DNA from: an alpha proteobacterium U9-1i
Lineage (GTDB): Bacteria; Pseudomonadota; Alphaproteobacteria; Caulobacterales; Aquidulcibacteraceae
Reading direction: 5' to 3'
Assembly (NCBI GenBank): GCA_000974665.1
Contig: BBSY01000003.1
Span: 1,267,001 to 1,331,000, forward strand
Length of the DNA stretch: 64,000 nt
Of the stretch, positions 9,337 to 21,509 are shown piece after piece (within the stretch, counting starts at the first letter, position 1; each line of letters begins with the position of its first letter). Under the pieces are notes generated by a model. It was not told the DNA's origin. It searched no databases and saw only the letters and a program-made list of their open reading frames with translations. The position numbers and the translations under genes are program-made.

Positions 9337-9393
9337 GCCCGCGTCGACGGCTGGCGCTTGTTCGGTGCGCGGCGGTGTATAGAGATGGCGCCC

Positions 9394-10923
9394 ATGATTG
9401 ACCTCGTTCCTGGCTCGGTGTCGCTTTCGGATTGGCGCGCGATTTATCGCGGCGGCGATCTCTCGCTTTCCACACGCGCGCACGCTGCGATCACCGCGAG
9501 CGCGGCGGCAGTCGCGCGCATTCTTGATCGCGGTGAGGCCGTTTACGGGATCAATACCGGCTTTGGAAAACTGGCGAGCGTGCGGATAGACAACGACGAC
9601 CTCGCGCAATTGCAGCGTAACATCGTTTTGAGCCACGCTGCCGGCGTTGGCCCGGCGATGCCAGCCGACGTGACGCGCCTGATGATGGCGCTGAAGCTCG
9701 CGAGCTTGGCGCGTGGCGCCTCGGGCGTGCGGCTGGACACGGTGTTGTTGTTGGAGGCGATGCTGCGGCGTGGCGTCGTGCCTGTGATACCCGCGCAAGG
9801 GTCCGTTGGCGCTTCCGGCGATCTGGCGCCGCTCTCGCACCTCGCCTGCGCGATGATGGGCGTCGGAGAAGCGTTGCATGAAGGCGAACGCGTCGGCGCA
9901 ACGGACGCATTGGCGCGCGCGGGCCTCAAACCGATTGCGTTCGGGTCGAAGGAAGGCTTGGCGTTGCTCAACGGCACGCAATTCTCAACGGCCTACGCGT
10001 TGGCCGGCTTGTTCGAGGCGGAATTGCTGTTCCAATCCGCGCTGCTGACCGGCGCGCTGTCGACGGAAGCGGCGAAAGGCGCTGATACGCCGTTCGATGC
10101 GCGCATCCATGCTTTGCGCGGCCATCGTGGGCAGATCGAAACGGCGAATGCGCTGCGTGGCTTGATGGCGGGCTCAGCCATTCGCGCCTCGCACCTGAGC
10201 GACGATCCACGCGTGCAGGACCCGTATTGTTTGCGCTGCCAGCCGCAAGTGATGGGCGCCGCGCTCGATCTATTGCGACAAGCGGCGACGACACTCGCCA
10301 TCGAAGCCAATGCCGTGTCGGACAATCCGCTGATCTTCGCCGACACGGACGAAGCGTTGTCGGGGGGCAATTTCCACGCTGAACCTGTGGCGTTCGCGGC
10401 CGACATGATCGCGTTGGCGCTGTGTGAGATGGGCTCTATCGCGGAGCGGCGCATCGCAATGCTGGTTGATCCAGCGCTCTCGGGCCTGCCGGCGTTTCTC
10501 ACGCCGAAACCCGGACTGAATTCGGGCTTCATGATTCCGCAGGTGACGGCGGCGGCGTTGGTGTCGGAAAACAAGCAGCGCGCGTATCCGGCGAGCGTCG
10601 ATTCCATCCCTACATCGGCAAACCAAGAAGATCACGTTTCGATGGCGGCGCATGGCGCGCGGCGGCTCGCGGCGATGGCGGAGAACGTCGCGAACGTGGT
10701 CGGCATCGAGTACCTGGCCGCCGCGCAAGGTTGCGACTTTCACGCGCCGCTGACATCGAGTGCAACTCTAGAGGCCGCGCGGCGCCTGTTGCGCGCGGAC
10801 GTGCCGACATTGACCGACGATCGTTACTTCGCCTCCGACATCGCCGCGGCGACACGCCTGGTGGAGACAGGCAGATTGGCGGCCCTCGCATCCCTTCCTT
10901 CGCTTGTGGGAGAATACGCATGA
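9394..10923 (+). CDS. hutH: histidine ammonia-lyase
   Basis: 509 aa, the usual length. It deaminates L-histidine to urocanate, the first step of the hut pathway. The MIO prosthetic group is made from Ala140-Ser141-Gly142 in [24 protein letters not shown] (residue 51) is the conserved active-site loop. ATG 9394 gives the family N-terminus; an ATG at 9385 is possible. The stop overlaps hutU by ATGA, so histidine-to-urocanate-to-imidazolonepropionate is translationally coupled. hutI, hutG/F and a hut repressor are not in the window. Confidence 0.95.
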   Translation: MIDLVPGSVSLSDWRAIYRGGDLSLSTRAHAAITASAAAVARILDRGEAVYGINTGFGKLASVRIDNDDLAQLQRNIVLSHAAGVGPAMPADVTRLMMALKLASLARGASGVRLDTVLLLEAMLRRGVVPVIPAQGSVGASGDLAPLSHLACAMMGVGEALHEGERVGATDALARAGLKPIAFGSKEGLALLNGTQFSTAYALAGLFEAELLFQSALLTGALSTEAAKGADTPFDARIHALRGHRGQIETANALRGLMAGSAIRASHLSDDPRVQDPYCLRCQPQVMGAALDLLRQAATTLAIEANAVSDNPLIFADTDEALSGGNFHAEPVAFAADMIALALCEMGSIAERRIAMLVDPALSGLPAFLTPKPGLNSGFMIPQVTAAALVSENKQRAYPASVDSIPTSANQEDHVSMAAHGARRLAAMAENVANVVGIEYLAAAQGCDFHAPLTSSATLEAARRLLRADVPTLTDDRYFASDIAAATRLVETGRLAALASLPSLVGEYA

Positions 10924-12578
10924 CCCGCACGAGCAATCGCGTGGTCCGCGCCCCGCGCGGACGCGAGCTGAGCGCCAAAAGCTGGCTCACCGAGGCGCCG
11001 CTGCGCATGCTGATGAACAATCTCGATCCCGATGTGGCCGAGCACCCAGAGGAACTCGTGGTGTATGGCGGCATCGGGCGGGCAGCGCGCGATTGGGAAA
11101 GCTACGACAAGATTGTCGAGACGCTGCGGCGGCTTGAAGACGACGAAACGCTGCTGATCCAGAGCGGCAAGCCTGTTGGCGTCTTCAAAACGCACGCGGA
11201 TGCGCCGCGTGTGCTGCTGGCGAACTCAAACTTGGTGCCGCGCTGGGCCACGTGGGAACATTTCGACGAGCTCGATCGCAAGGGCCTGATGATGTACGGC
11301 CAGATGACGGCTGGCTCTTGGATCTATATCGGCACGCAAGGCATCGTGCAGGGCACGTTTGAGACGTTCGCCGAAATGGGCCGCAAGCATTATGGCGGCG
11401 ATTGGTCAGGCAAGTGGATTTTAACCGCGGGGCTCGGCGGCATGGGCGGCGCGCAGCCGCTGGCGGCGGTGATGGCGGGCGCGTGCTGCCTAGCGATCGA
11501 ATGCCAAAGCGACCGCATCGAAAAGCGCCTCGCAACGCGGTACTTGGACAAGCGCGCCGAGACCCTGGACCAGGCTTTGGCGATGATCGACGAAGCGTGC
11601 GCGAAGAAAGAAGCGATTTCGGTCGGCTTGCTCGGCAATGCGGCGGAGATTTTACCGGAGATGGTGAAGCGCGGCATCCGCCCCCACGCCGTCACCGACC
11701 AAACCTCGGCGCATGATCTGGTGAACGGGTATTTGCCGGCGGGTTGGAGCGTGGAGCGTTGGATCGCCACGCGCGCGCAGAATCCGGAGGCGGTGCGCGA
11801 AGCGGCGCGCACGTCGATCGCGGTGCATGTGCAAGCAATGCTCGATTTTCACAAAGCGGGCATTCCCACCGTCGATTACGGCAACAACATTCGCCAAGTC
11901 GCTAAGGACGAAGGCGTGGAGGATGCGTTCGCGTACCCGGGCTTCGTGCCGGCTTATGTGCGGCCGCTGTTCTGTCGTGGCGTTGGGCCGTTCCGCTGGG
12001 CGGCGCTGACGGGCGATCCCAACGACATCGCCAAAACCGACGCGAAAGTAAAAGAGCTGATCCCCGACGATGCGCACCTGCATCGCTGGCTCGATATGGC
12101 GCGCGAACGGATCGCCTTCCAAGGCTTGCCGGCGCGCATCTGCTGGGTCGGCCTTGGCCAACGCCATCGCTTGGGATTGGCGTTCAACGAGATGGTGGCG
12201 CGCGGTGAGATTGGCCCCTTGGTGATCGGACGCGATCATTTGGATTCGGGCTCAGTCGCCTCACCCAATCGCGAGACCGAGAAAATGCGCGACGGCAGCG
12301 ATGCCGTCAGCGATTGGCCGCTGCTCAATGCGTTGCTCAACACCGCGTCCGGCGCGACTTGGGTGTCGCTGCACCATGGCGGCGGCGTCGGTATGGGCTA
12401 TTCGCAGCATTCGGGCGTCGTGATCGTGTGCGACGGCACCGAGGCCGCGGGCAAGCGCATCGCGCGCGTGTTGTGGAACGATCCGGGCACCGGCGTCATG
12501 CGCCACGCCGATGCGGGCTACGAGGAAGCCCTCGCTTGCGCCCGCGAACAAAAGCTCGACCTGCCCGGCATACTCTAA
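10920..12578 (+). CDS. hutU: urocanate hydratase (urocanase)
   Basis: 552 aa, full length for urocanase, which uses tightly bound NAD+ to convert urocanate to imidazolonepropionate. Conserved blocks include [16 protein letters not shown], the glycine-rich [14 protein letters not shown], and near the C-terminus [15 protein letters not shown]. The longer open frame back to 10731 is only overlap with hutH; the family start MTRTSNR at 10920 overlaps the hutH stop. A GC-rich hairpin follows the stop. Confidence 0.95.
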   Translation: MTRTSNRVVRAPRGRELSAKSWLTEAPLRMLMNNLDPDVAEHPEELVVYGGIGRAARDWESYDKIVETLRRLEDDETLLIQSGKPVGVFKTHADAPRVLLANSNLVPRWATWEHFDELDRKGLMMYGQMTAGSWIYIGTQGIVQGTFETFAEMGRKHYGGDWSGKWILTAGLGGMGGAQPLAAVMAGACCLAIECQSDRIEKRLATRYLDKRAETLDQALAMIDEACAKKEAISVGLLGNAAEILPEMVKRGIRPHAVTDQTSAHDLVNGYLPAGWSVERWIATRAQNPEAVREAARTSIAVHVQAMLDFHKAGIPTVDYGNNIRQVAKDEGVEDAFAYPGFVPAYVRPLFCRGVGPFRWAALTGDPNDIAKTDAKVKELIPDDAHLHRWLDMARERIAFQGLPARICWVGLGQRHRLGLAFNEMVARGEIGPLVIGRDHLDSGSVASPNRETEKMRDGSDAVSDWPLLNALLNTASGATWVSLHHGGGVGMGYSQHSGVVIVCDGTEAAGKRIARVLWNDPGTGVMRHADAGYEEALACAREQKLDLPGIL

Positions 12579-12589
12579 GCGCAAACGAA

Positions 12590-12615
12590 AACGCGCGCCC
12601 GTGGGCGCGCGCGTT
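12590..12615. terminator. GC-rich hairpin between convergent hutU and rpmG
   Basis: Inverted repeat AACGCGCGCCC (12590-12600) pairing with GGGCGCGCG (12603-12611), 2-nt loop. Only a short T run follows on the plus strand. A shared terminator for the two convergent genes is plausible but weak by the U-tract criterion. Confidence 0.4.
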
Positions 12616-12641
12616 GGTTCAGCATTCGCCGCTCGGCCTGC

Positions 12642-12809
12642 TTACTTGATTTTGCCTTCGACGAACTCGACGTGCTTGCGCGCGATCGGGTCGTACTTGT
12701 TGAACTTCAGCTTCTCGGTCTTGGTGCGCGGGTTCTTCTTCGTGACGTAGAAGAAACCGGTATCGGCCGTAGAGTTGAGACGGATCTTGATAGTGGCTGG
12801 CTTGGCCAT
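12642..12809 (-). CDS. rpmG: 50S ribosomal protein L33
   Basis: 55 aa, the standard length, translated from ATG 12809 to TAA 12642. The sequence starts [19 protein letters not shown] and contains [15 protein letters not shown] and [12 protein letters not shown], which are diagnostic of L33. The zinc-binding Cys pairs of the C+ form are absent, so this is the C- (zinc-independent) paralogue type. Single-gene unit convergent with hutU. Basic, structural protein of the large subunit near the E site. Confidence 0.96.
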   Translation of the reverse strand: MAKPATIKIRLNSTADTGFFYVTKKNPRTKTEKLKFNKYDPIARKHVEFVEGKIK

Positions 12810-12894
12810 GACGCGCGGGTCCGAGGTGTTCTGAGGTTTAAAGGACGCGGGAAAATACGGGCGCCGGCTCCAAAGTCAATCGCCGCGGGAGCAT

Positions 12895-13569
12895 TTACGG
12901 CGCGATGAGCCGCTCCACGGTGTGTTTACCCTTGGCCCAGCGCAGAAACGGCGGTGGCTGGCTCCGGCCATCGAGCCGGGCGCGGACCTCCTTGAAGATG
13001 AAGCGGGTGATCGAGGGGAGGTCCAGCTGCTCCGCCTCGTTGAAAGAAAACCATCTGATATTAAGGAGTTCTTGGTCTCCGCCGGTCGGCTCGTCGTGAC
13101 GCAGCACGGCCTCCGCATCGGCCAGGAAGAAGCGGGCGTCGAAGCGGCGGCTGCGGTAGGGGGGGGTGATAGCGCGGCACACGAAGGCGAGCTTGGAGAG
13201 GTCCGGCCCCTCCGGTCCGCCGAGGACGAGCCCCGCCTCCTCCCGCATTTCGCGGGCGGCCGCCAGGGCGAAGGCCCGCGGCGGCCGGCGCACCGCGCCG
13301 CCGAGCCGCAGCAGCGCCTCCGTCTCAGAGGCGAGTTCAGCGGCGGCCTTGGCGCGCGCATCGCCGGGATCGACCCGCCCCCCCGGAAACACCCATTTGT
13401 CCGGCATGAACACGTGGCCGGCCGCGCGCTGGCCCATCATCACTTCGCGGCCGCCGCGCACCAGAATGAGCGAGGCCGCATCGCGTGGCTTCACGATTTT
13501 GGGACGCACGCCGCCCGGCGGATCGAACGGCGCTTCCTCGGCGTCGAGATCGTTGGTGTCGTCAACCAT
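12895..13569 (-). CDS. Nudix hydrolase
   Basis: 224 aa. The Nudix helix core REMREEAGL is at residues 106-114 and the fold's DKWVFPGGRVDPGD at 57-70. An insertion of about 25 residues separates the GG strand from the helix, so the canonical box glycine is displaced, as in the NUDT19/CoA-type subgroup. It would hydrolyse a nucleoside-diphosphate-linked substrate in an Mg2+-dependent way; the substrate is unknown. It stands 85 nt from rpmG on the same strand and divergent from an SDR gene. Confidence 0.88.
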   Translation of the reverse strand: MVDDTNDLDAEEAPFDPPGGVRPKIVKPRDAASLILVRGGREVMMGQRAAGHVFMPDKWVFPGGRVDPGDARAKAAAELASETEALLRLGGAVRRPPRAFALAAAREMREEAGLVLGGPEGPDLSKLAFVCRAITPPYRSRRFDARFFLADAEAVLRHDEPTGGDQELLNIRWFSFNEAEQLDLPSITRFIFKEVRARLDGRSQPPPFLRWAKGKHTVERLIAP

Positions 13570-13654
13570 TGCGCGTTTCTAGCACAAGCGGGGGTTTGAT
13601 TTGGAAGCGCGGCGCGGCGCGCGTAGGTTCGCGCTTCAGTCACAGGGGGAAACG

Positions 13655-14458
13655 ATGCCGCGACGGAAACCTGGAGAGGGCCAAACTGCATTGGTCACCG
13701 GCGCGTCGGCGGGCATTGGCGTCGATCTGGCGGAATGTTTCGCGCGCGATGGCTATGATTTGATCCTCACGGCGCGCTCCGCGAGCGCGTTGAGCGAAGT
13801 GGCGCAACGTTTGGCGGGCGCACACGGCGTGAAGGCGACGGCGATCACGCAAGATCTCGGAGCCATCGGCGGCGGCACGGCGTTGGCGGAAGCCGTGCGC
13901 GCGCGGGGCTTGAGTGTCGATGTGTTGGTGAACAATGCGGGCTACGGTCACGCCGGTGCGCTCACCTCCTCCGATCTGCAAACGCAACTCGGCATGATCG
14001 ATCTCAACGTGCGCGCTTTGGTGGAGCTGACCTACCATTTCTGGGACGAGATGCTGCGGCGCGGGCGCGGCGGCGTGTTGAACGTGGCCTCGACGGCGGC
14101 GTTTCAGCCGGGGCCGCTGATGGCGAATTATTATGCGTCGAAAGCCTATGTGCTCTCGTTCTCGGAAGCCATGTGGGAAGAGGCGCGGGGCACAGGCGTG
14201 CACGTGACGTGCCTGTGCCCCGGCCCGACGGTGAGCAAATTCCGCGAACGCGCGGGAACGGGCGCGACGCGCTTGGCGCAAGTGTCAAAGGCCGTACCCT
14301 CAGCACCGGTCGCGCGCGAAGGCTACGAGGCGTTCAAGCGCAATCAGCGGGTGATCGTGACGGGTGCGCGCAATGCGTTTCAGGCTGGGCTGGTGAAATA
14401 CATTCCGCGCGAAACGCTGCTGAAGATGGTGCGCAACATCCAATCGCCGACGCACTAG
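13655..14458 (+). CDS. SDR-family NAD(P)-dependent oxidoreductase
   Basis: 267 aa. TGASAGIG (about residue 16), NNAGYG (about 92) and the YYASK catalytic pair (about 162) are all intact; the following NVRALVELTYHF segment is typical of the DltE/YqjQ-like SDR subgroup. ATG 13655 has a strong SD (AGGGGGA). Substrate unknown. It is convergent with an Imm35-like gene, 38 nt apart. Confidence 0.9.
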   Translation: MPRRKPGEGQTALVTGASAGIGVDLAECFARDGYDLILTARSASALSEVAQRLAGAHGVKATAITQDLGAIGGGTALAEAVRARGLSVDVLVNNAGYGHAGALTSSDLQTQLGMIDLNVRALVELTYHFWDEMLRRGRGGVLNVASTAAFQPGPLMANYYASKAYVLSFSEAMWEEARGTGVHVTCLCPGPTVSKFRERAGTGATRLAQVSKAVPSAPVAREGYEAFKRNQRVIVTGARNAFQAGLVKYIPRETLLKMVRNIQSPTH

Positions 14459-14496
14459 GCTTTAGGTCTGCGCAAGGGCGCGAAGAGACGCTGGCC

Positions 14497-14910
14497 CTAC
14501 CCGCGCTGGCGCTTCCGCTTATATTCTTCGACGTAATATTCGAGTGATCTTGCCGTGCCTGTGGGATGGACTGAGCCGTCTGCACGATCCACGACGATGG
14601 GAGCGTTGCCGATTAGCGACAGCCGAAAGCCTCCCGTCTTCTGGTGCTCTTCGGAATCTTGGAAAAATACCCAGCCAAAATCGAGTTCCTGCGTCTGGGA
14701 GTCGACGATCACTGGCGTAAAAACTGGCCTCAGCACGCCGTCTGGACCGCCTTCATACTGCGTCTCGCCTTCGCGAATGTGATCTCCGGCGATCTTTCTG
14801 GCGGCGTCAAAATCTATCACGCAAGAAGCGTAGCGCTCGAAGCCGTTGGCGTGAAGGGCGAGCGGCCACCCCGCCGAAAACCGCACCGACACTAGCCAAC
14901 TTTTTCCCAC
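14497..14910 (-). CDS. Imm35/YrhB-like immunity-type domain protein
   Basis: Up to 137 aa. The C-terminal 90 residues match the Imm35 (YrhB-type) pattern: a helix DAARKIAGDHI, then FGWVFFQDS, then the GNAPIVVDRADGSVHPTGTA strand, then EYYVEEYK. In polymorphic-toxin loci such proteins neutralise a partner toxin, but no toxin gene lies nearby. Start uncertain: GTG 14910 overlaps the upstream gene by 19 nt; GTG 14820 begins exactly at the domain, though the intervening codons are GC3-rich and look translated. Confidence 0.7.
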   Translation of the reverse strand: MGKSWLVSVRFSAGWPLALHANGFERYASCVIDFDAARKIAGDHIREGETQYEGGPDGVLRPVFTPVIVDSQTQELDFGWVFFQDSEEHQKTGGFRLSLIGNAPIVVDRADGSVHPTGTARSLEYYVEEYKRKRQRG

Positions 14911-15533
14911 GACAGCTTCAGGACGCGCTTCACTTCGGCATCGACCTCTTTCGGCGACGACAGCACCAGGATCGCACTGTGCTTCTCCGCCCAGGGCCGG
15001 CCGCTTTTCATCGGCATTAGGCGCTTGCTTGCGCCGACGGGCAGCGGCACGCCGATTTCCGCCTTGCCGTCCTTCGCGGGGAGGATGCCGGCGAACTGGA
15101 TGTTGCGCGAGAAGCTCACAAACGTTTTGCGCGGACCGATAATGGCGGTGGGAAACTGCTTGCGCACCATCTTCGCCACGGCCTCGTAGATCGCGCGGCT
15201 GTTTGCATCTTTCCAGAGCAGATCAAGCAGTGCATCCGGCTGATCCCATGTCGGCCCCGAGGGAAACGCGACGGAGAAAATCTGCGCGGCGCGGTTGACG
15301 CCAAGCCCGTGCTTTTCCTTCAGCCATTGCGCGCGTTTGCGCGGCGCGGTTTCGGGGCACGTCTTGGCGATCTTCACCCATTGGTCGAGCGTCTTGCCCG
15401 TATCGCGCTCCAAACTCGCCCGCACGGCCGCCATCCATGCAGCGGAGCGCCCGCTCATCACTTCGCTGGCCGCGACCTTCTTGGCGGACGCCTTGTTCAA
15501 CGGCGCCTTTTTCTTTGCAGCCTGCTTCGTCAT
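14892..15533 (-). CDS. DUF4287/DUF5655 domain protein
   Basis: 213 aa. A Lys/Ala-rich basic N-terminus (residues 1-22) is followed by a DUF4287-like module (MSGRSAAWMAAVRASLERDTG cut to RDTGKTLDQW, with WLKEKHGLG) and a C-terminal DUF5655-like module (KTFVSFSRNIQFAGI, RPWAEKHSAI). These domains are often fused and of unknown function; the second resembles a small transport-like or YdhG-type fold. It is divergent from the HIT gene, 28 nt apart, and overlaps the Imm35-like gene, so the two may be co-transcribed. Confidence 0.8.
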   Translation of the reverse strand: MTKQAAKKKAPLNKASAKKVAASEVMSGRSAAWMAAVRASLERDTGKTLDQWVKIAKTCPETAPRKRAQWLKEKHGLGVNRAAQIFSVAFPSGPTWDQPDALLDLLWKDANSRAIYEAVAKMVRKQFPTAIIGPRKTFVSFSRNIQFAGILPAKDGKAEIGVPLPVGASKRLMPMKSGRPWAEKHSAILVLSSPKEVDAEVKRVLKLSWEKVG

Positions 15534-15561
15534 GGTTACACCTCCGTCCCAGGAGACATTT

Positions 15562-15996
15562 ATGAGCCTGCACGGAACCTACGACGACGCCAATCTGTTT
15601 GCGAAAGTTTTGCGGGGCGAAGTGCCGGCGGTGAAGGTGACTGAGGACGCGTTCACGCTCGCGTTCATGGATTTGTTTCCCCAATCGCGCGGGCATGTGC
15701 TGATTGTGCCGAGGGACGTTCGCGCGCGGAATTTCCTCGAGTTGGCGGACGACAAAGTCGCGCCGCTGATGGCGAGCGTGCAGCGTGTGGCGCGGGCGGT
15801 GGATAAGGCGCTGAAGCCGGACGGCATCGTGGTGACCCAGTTCAACGGCGCACCGGCGGGCCAGACGATCTTCCACCTGCACTTTCACATCATCCCCCGC
15901 TACGAGGGCGTGGCGCTGGCCGGGCATGGGCACACCAAGCGTTCCGAGATCGCCGATCTGGAAGCCATCGCGCGAGAGATCGCCGCGAAGCTTTAG
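15562..15996 (+). CDS. HIT-family nucleotide-binding hydrolase
   Basis: 144 aa from ATG 15562 with SD AGGAGA 6 nt upstream. The histidine triad HLHFHIIPR is at about residues 98-106, its middle His acting as nucleophile on an AMP-lysine or dinucleoside polyphosphate bond. GHVLIVPRDVRAR in the first half matches the Hint/HinT branch. Small cytoplasmic purine-nucleoside phosphoramidase is the likely role. Convergent with an acyltransferase gene (4-nt overlap at the stops). Confidence 0.93.
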   Translation: MSLHGTYDDANLFAKVLRGEVPAVKVTEDAFTLAFMDLFPQSRGHVLIVPRDVRARNFLELADDKVAPLMASVQRVARAVDKALKPDGIVVTQFNGAPAGQTIFHLHFHIIPRYEGVALAGHGHTKRSEIADLEAIAREIAAKL

Positions 15997-17180
15997 CGCA
16001 GCACGGAATCCTTGCCCGGCGCGAACAGCCAACCAAGCGCCGGTGTCGCCGATTTGGCCGCGCCTTCGGCGCGGTCAAGCAGCGCGCGCAACACGCGGCG
16101 AATGGCGACTTCCGCGGTAGCGCTGACAAAGTAAGCAAACGCGAGCGCCGCGAAGATTGAAAGCGCCAACGCGGCCCAGGCGTTCACGCCGTTGAGGATC
16201 AGCACGCGCAAGAGGCCCGCGCCAGCGGCGCTGTGCACCAGGAACAACGGATACGTCATCAAACCAATCCGCTTCAGCGCGCGCTGCGCGCCTGGATGCG
16301 AAACTTTGAACCAAAGCGGCCGCAAAGCGGCGGCAATGACCAGAGCAACGCCGATGAGCCAGACCAGAACAGGCGCCCACGCTGGCATTGCGCCAGCATA
16401 CGCCACTTCATTCGGCATGGCTTGAGCTCGATTGACAATCTCGACAAGACCGGCGCCGAACGCCACCGACAAACCGGCGAAGCGAACGGCATTCTTGCTG
16501 CCTCTGCTCAACATCCAAAGCCAAACGCCGATGGCAAAGAACGCGCCGTGATGCATGAGAAACAGCTCGTGTCGCCACTCCATCCAGCCGAACAGACGCT
16601 CACCGAGCAGCGACATCGTGAAATCGCGCAGGACCCCGAAGAATAATTCGTGGGCGACGGAGAGCGCGGTCAAAAACCATGGGATCGCCGCAAGCGACAC
16701 GATGCGGCGCGCGACGAGGACCCAGAACACGAGCGCGTAAAATACGATCTCAACCGCAAGCGACCAGTAGACGCCATCGATCCACGGCCCGCTGATCCAA
16801 AGGGTTATCGTACGAACAAAGTCATCGACTTGGTCGACAAGCGGCAGATGCGCGATAAGGAGCCAAGCGGCGAGCGACACGACGGCGCACACCCAAACCG
16901 CAGGATAAAGCCTGAGCACCCTCCCCTTTAGAAACGTGATGGGCGCCGCGCCGTGGGCGGAGTTGGCGATCACGAAACCGGAGATGACGAAGAAGACCTC
17001 AACGCCCACCCAGCCGAACCAAGTAAACGGCGCCAAGGCTTCGAACCGCGCGGCGTCCGCGAACATGATCGCCACCGACGCGTCGTTCGACGCCCAATTG
17101 TAGAAACAGAGATGGAACACCATAACCGCGAATGCGGCGCAAAAGCGCAATACGTCGAGCGTGTAGAGGTGATCCCGCAT
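15993..17180 (-). CDS. acyltransferase 3 family membrane protein (OafA-like)
   Basis: 395 aa with about ten hydrophobic segments. The N-terminus LYTLDVLRFCAAFAVMVFHL carries the family's R-x(n)-H signature, and a second block FFVISGFVIA follows at about residue 70. These integral inner-membrane enzymes O-acylate extracytoplasmic glycans, lipids or antibiotics. No glycan-biosynthesis cluster is adjacent, so the acceptor cannot be named. Single gene; codirectional with the upstream-lying SURF of the S41 peptidase only by distance (other side). Confidence 0.87.
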   Translation of the reverse strand: MRDHLYTLDVLRFCAAFAVMVFHLCFYNWASNDASVAIMFADAARFEALAPFTWFGWVGVEVFFVISGFVIANSAHGAAPITFLKGRVLRLYPAVWVCAVVSLAAWLLIAHLPLVDQVDDFVRTITLWISGPWIDGVYWSLAVEIVFYALVFWVLVARRIVSLAAIPWFLTALSVAHELFFGVLRDFTMSLLGERLFGWMEWRHELFLMHHGAFFAIGVWLWMLSRGSKNAVRFAGLSVAFGAGLVEIVNRAQAMPNEVAYAGAMPAWAPVLVWLIGVALVIAAALRPLWFKVSHPGAQRALKRIGLMTYPLFLVHSAAGAGLLRVLILNGVNAWAALALSIFAALAFAYFVSATAEVAIRRVLRALLDRAEGAAKSATPALGWLFAPGKDSVLR

Positions 17181-17224
17181 CCAACGATGCTAGGCGGCGT
17201 ACGTTCGCCGAGCAATGCACGTGG

Positions 17225-18559
17225 TTACTGGGCGGCGCGCCAGAAAGGCAGCCAATCCATTGTTTGACTCGGGCGCTCATAAAAGAACACCCGCTCGCGG
17301 GAGAGTTCGTCGGCTTCGGCGTCGGTGGTGTGCGTCAGCGCGATTTCGAGAGCGCGGTCGGCGCCGCCGTGGGCCTCCGCAAATGTCACAGGCGCGGGAA
17401 GGTCCGGCAGAATCCAGGGCCGCGTGTCTTGCGGATAGGAATCAAACCACGGCAGCGTGGAGACGATCGCCGTGAGGCCGGACGCCTCGCCTACAAAGGG
17501 TTGCGCATCGCCATAATGGTTGGGCGCCCCGCCGGTGGGCTCGCCGACGAAGATCGCGAAACTATCCCGTTCGAGGCGCGTCGATGGGTTCTGCGCGGCG
17601 GAGAACGTGAACGGCGAGGTGAGCACGTAGAGGCCGCCTGGGCGATTGAAGCGCGAGCGCAAGATGCGCTTACGCAGCGCTTCCGGCAGGAAGTTGTTGC
17701 CCCCGCCGTTGCGTCTCACGTCAAAGATGAGACGATCGGCGTCGGCGTTCTCCATCGCTGCAAAGCATTGACGGGTGAACGCCATGAACGGTTCGAGCTC
17801 GTCCATCGCGTTGCAGCTGATGAAAATCGCGCGGCCTTCCATGCGCACGTAATTGCCGACGGCCGCTTCACGCTCCCACATCTCGCGGCGCGACGGCGTG
17901 CGATCCCGTTCGACAAGGTCATTCCGTGCAAGCAGCCGCGGCCGCAACGCGGCGCGCACGCGGCGGCGACCGCGCATGGCCTCGACGACGATCGGCGCAT
18001 TGATGTCGCGGATCGCGCCGAGCCCCTCCAGCAACGCCGGCGAGGAAATATGCCAGCCGGCCCAGCGATGCGCCCAGGCGTCATTGCCCGGCCATTGCTC
18101 AGCAACGGCGCGCATGAAATCCACATCGCTCATCTCGCCGATACGGGTGATGCGGGTGTTGGTGAGCGGCGCGCCCTCTTCTTTCGCGGCGTTGATGTAG
18201 AGTCCGTCGTGGAAGGCGCGCGCGCGGATGGGGATGCCCACGCGGAACGGCCCTTCCGGCGGCCCGCCGGTGAATTCAAATGGCAACACGGTTGTGTGGC
18301 CGTCCTTGAACCACCCCAACGCACGACGCGTGCGTACGAAATAAGCGCCGATGCTGAGCGCATCGGCGTCGCGGGCCAGCGCGTCCCAGCGCGCGCGCCA
18401 ATCGGCGTCGGCGGCGGCTTCGCGGCCGCGCGGATGCGTGGTTTCCGCAAAGCGCCGCAGCGCTTGGACCTCTGCGCGGCGAGCGGATTGGGCCTGCGCG
18501 GCCGCCGCGCTCGCCGCACCGATTGCGACAAGTCCAGCCAAGGCGCGTCGTGTGAGCAT
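17225..18559 (-). CDS. exported S41-family peptidase
   Basis: 444 aa from ATG 18559, preceded by SD GGAGG; signal peptide MLTRRALAGLVAIGAAS with AQA cleavage, possibly Tat-like (RR). The C-terminal half has the tail-specific-protease core: LIFDVRRNGGGNN (about 285), TSPFTFSAAQN with the probable nucleophilic serine (about 325) and GEPTGGAPNHYGD (about 350). A PDZ domain is not evident. Periplasmic serine peptidase or a homologue used in polymer turnover; substrate unknown. The stop of the cupin gene does not overlap once the internal start is used. Confidence 0.85.
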   Translation of the reverse strand: MLTRRALAGLVAIGAASAAAAQAQSARRAEVQALRRFAETTHPRGREAAADADWRARWDALARDADALSIGAYFVRTRRALGWFKDGHTTVLPFEFTGGPPEGPFRVGIPIRARAFHDGLYINAAKEEGAPLTNTRITRIGEMSDVDFMRAVAEQWPGNDAWAHRWAGWHISSPALLEGLGAIRDINAPIVVEAMRGRRRVRAALRPRLLARNDLVERDRTPSRREMWEREAAVGNYVRMEGRAIFISCNAMDELEPFMAFTRQCFAAMENADADRLIFDVRRNGGGNNFLPEALRKRILRSRFNRPGGLYVLTSPFTFSAAQNPSTRLERDSFAIFVGEPTGGAPNHYGDAQPFVGEASGLTAIVSTLPWFDSYPQDTRPWILPDLPAPVTFAEAHGGADRALEIALTHTTDAEADELSRERVFFYERPSQTMDWLPFWRAAQ

Positions 18560-18660
18560 GGGACCTCCTGCGCCCTTCGGCGTACGCCCTTTGCTATGAC
18601 GCCTAAAGACGGCGCCTGTGATGCCAGCTGCGTCCAACGGCGCGGCGCACGCGACGAGCG

Positions 18661-19104
18661 TCAATCGTTGGGGCAAAGACCTGGCGCGATCTGGCCCGGT
18701 GTGCGGGTGTCGGCGTATTTCTTTTCGATGATGAGGTAGCGCATCGCATCGCCGCCGATGTTCAGCGCCTCGTGTCGCACCTCTGCGTCGCTGGTCCAGG
18801 ATGAACCGGCCGCAAGCGGGCGCTCGACCGTCCCCGCGCTGGTCGTCGTGCGCATGATGCTCTGACCTTCGAGGATGTAACCGACGTGTGGCGGATGGTA
18901 GTGCGGCTCATGCCCGACGCCTGGCGGGAAGGTGCAGTGAAGCACGCGCAGCTGCGCATCTTCGCTGATGAGTTCGCACACCGGCTCGCCCTGCCAGCCG
19001 GCGCACAGCGCGCTTGGCAGCGGGCCATCGAAGGGCGTCGAAGCGGCAGCGGTCGCGCATCCAGCCAATGTGAGCGCAAACGCCAGGTGCTTCAGCGGCT
19101 TCAT
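18661..19104 (-). CDS. cupin-fold lipoprotein
   Basis: 147 aa. Lipobox LAGC near residue 15 after ATG 19104 (SD GAGGAG). The mature part is one cupin: HEPHYHPPHVGYILEG gives the metal-binding His cluster of motif 1, and a second short motif around EVRHEALN completes the barrel. Envelope-anchored, probably metal-binding; no enzymatic activity can be assigned. It lies between clpA and the S41 peptidase on the same strand and may be co-transcribed with the peptidase (101-nt gap). Confidence 0.82.
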   Translation of the reverse strand: MKPLKHLAFALTLAGCATAAASTPFDGPLPSALCAGWQGEPVCELISEDAQLRVLHCTFPPGVGHEPHYHPPHVGYILEGQSIMRTTTSAGTVERPLAAGSSWTSDAEVRHEALNIGGDAMRYLIIEKKYADTRTPGQIAPGLCPND

Positions 19105-19170
19105 GCTTCTCCTCAACGAAAACGGCGGCCGCTTGCGCGACCGCCGCTTCGTAGCACGAATTCTGAAGGC

Positions 19171-21501
<2,331 letters not shown>

Positions 21502-21509
21502 TTGGCTTT

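Noticed and set aside
8278-9981. 567-codon reverse frame across pabB, pabC and hutH
   Set aside because: Overlaps three confidently identified genes on the other strand; Arg/Ala/His-rich low-information translation typical of antisense GC-rich frames.
17132-18739. 535-codon plus-strand frame opposite the S41 peptidase
   Set aside because: Antisense to a gene with signal peptide and S41 motifs; no recognisable motif of its own.
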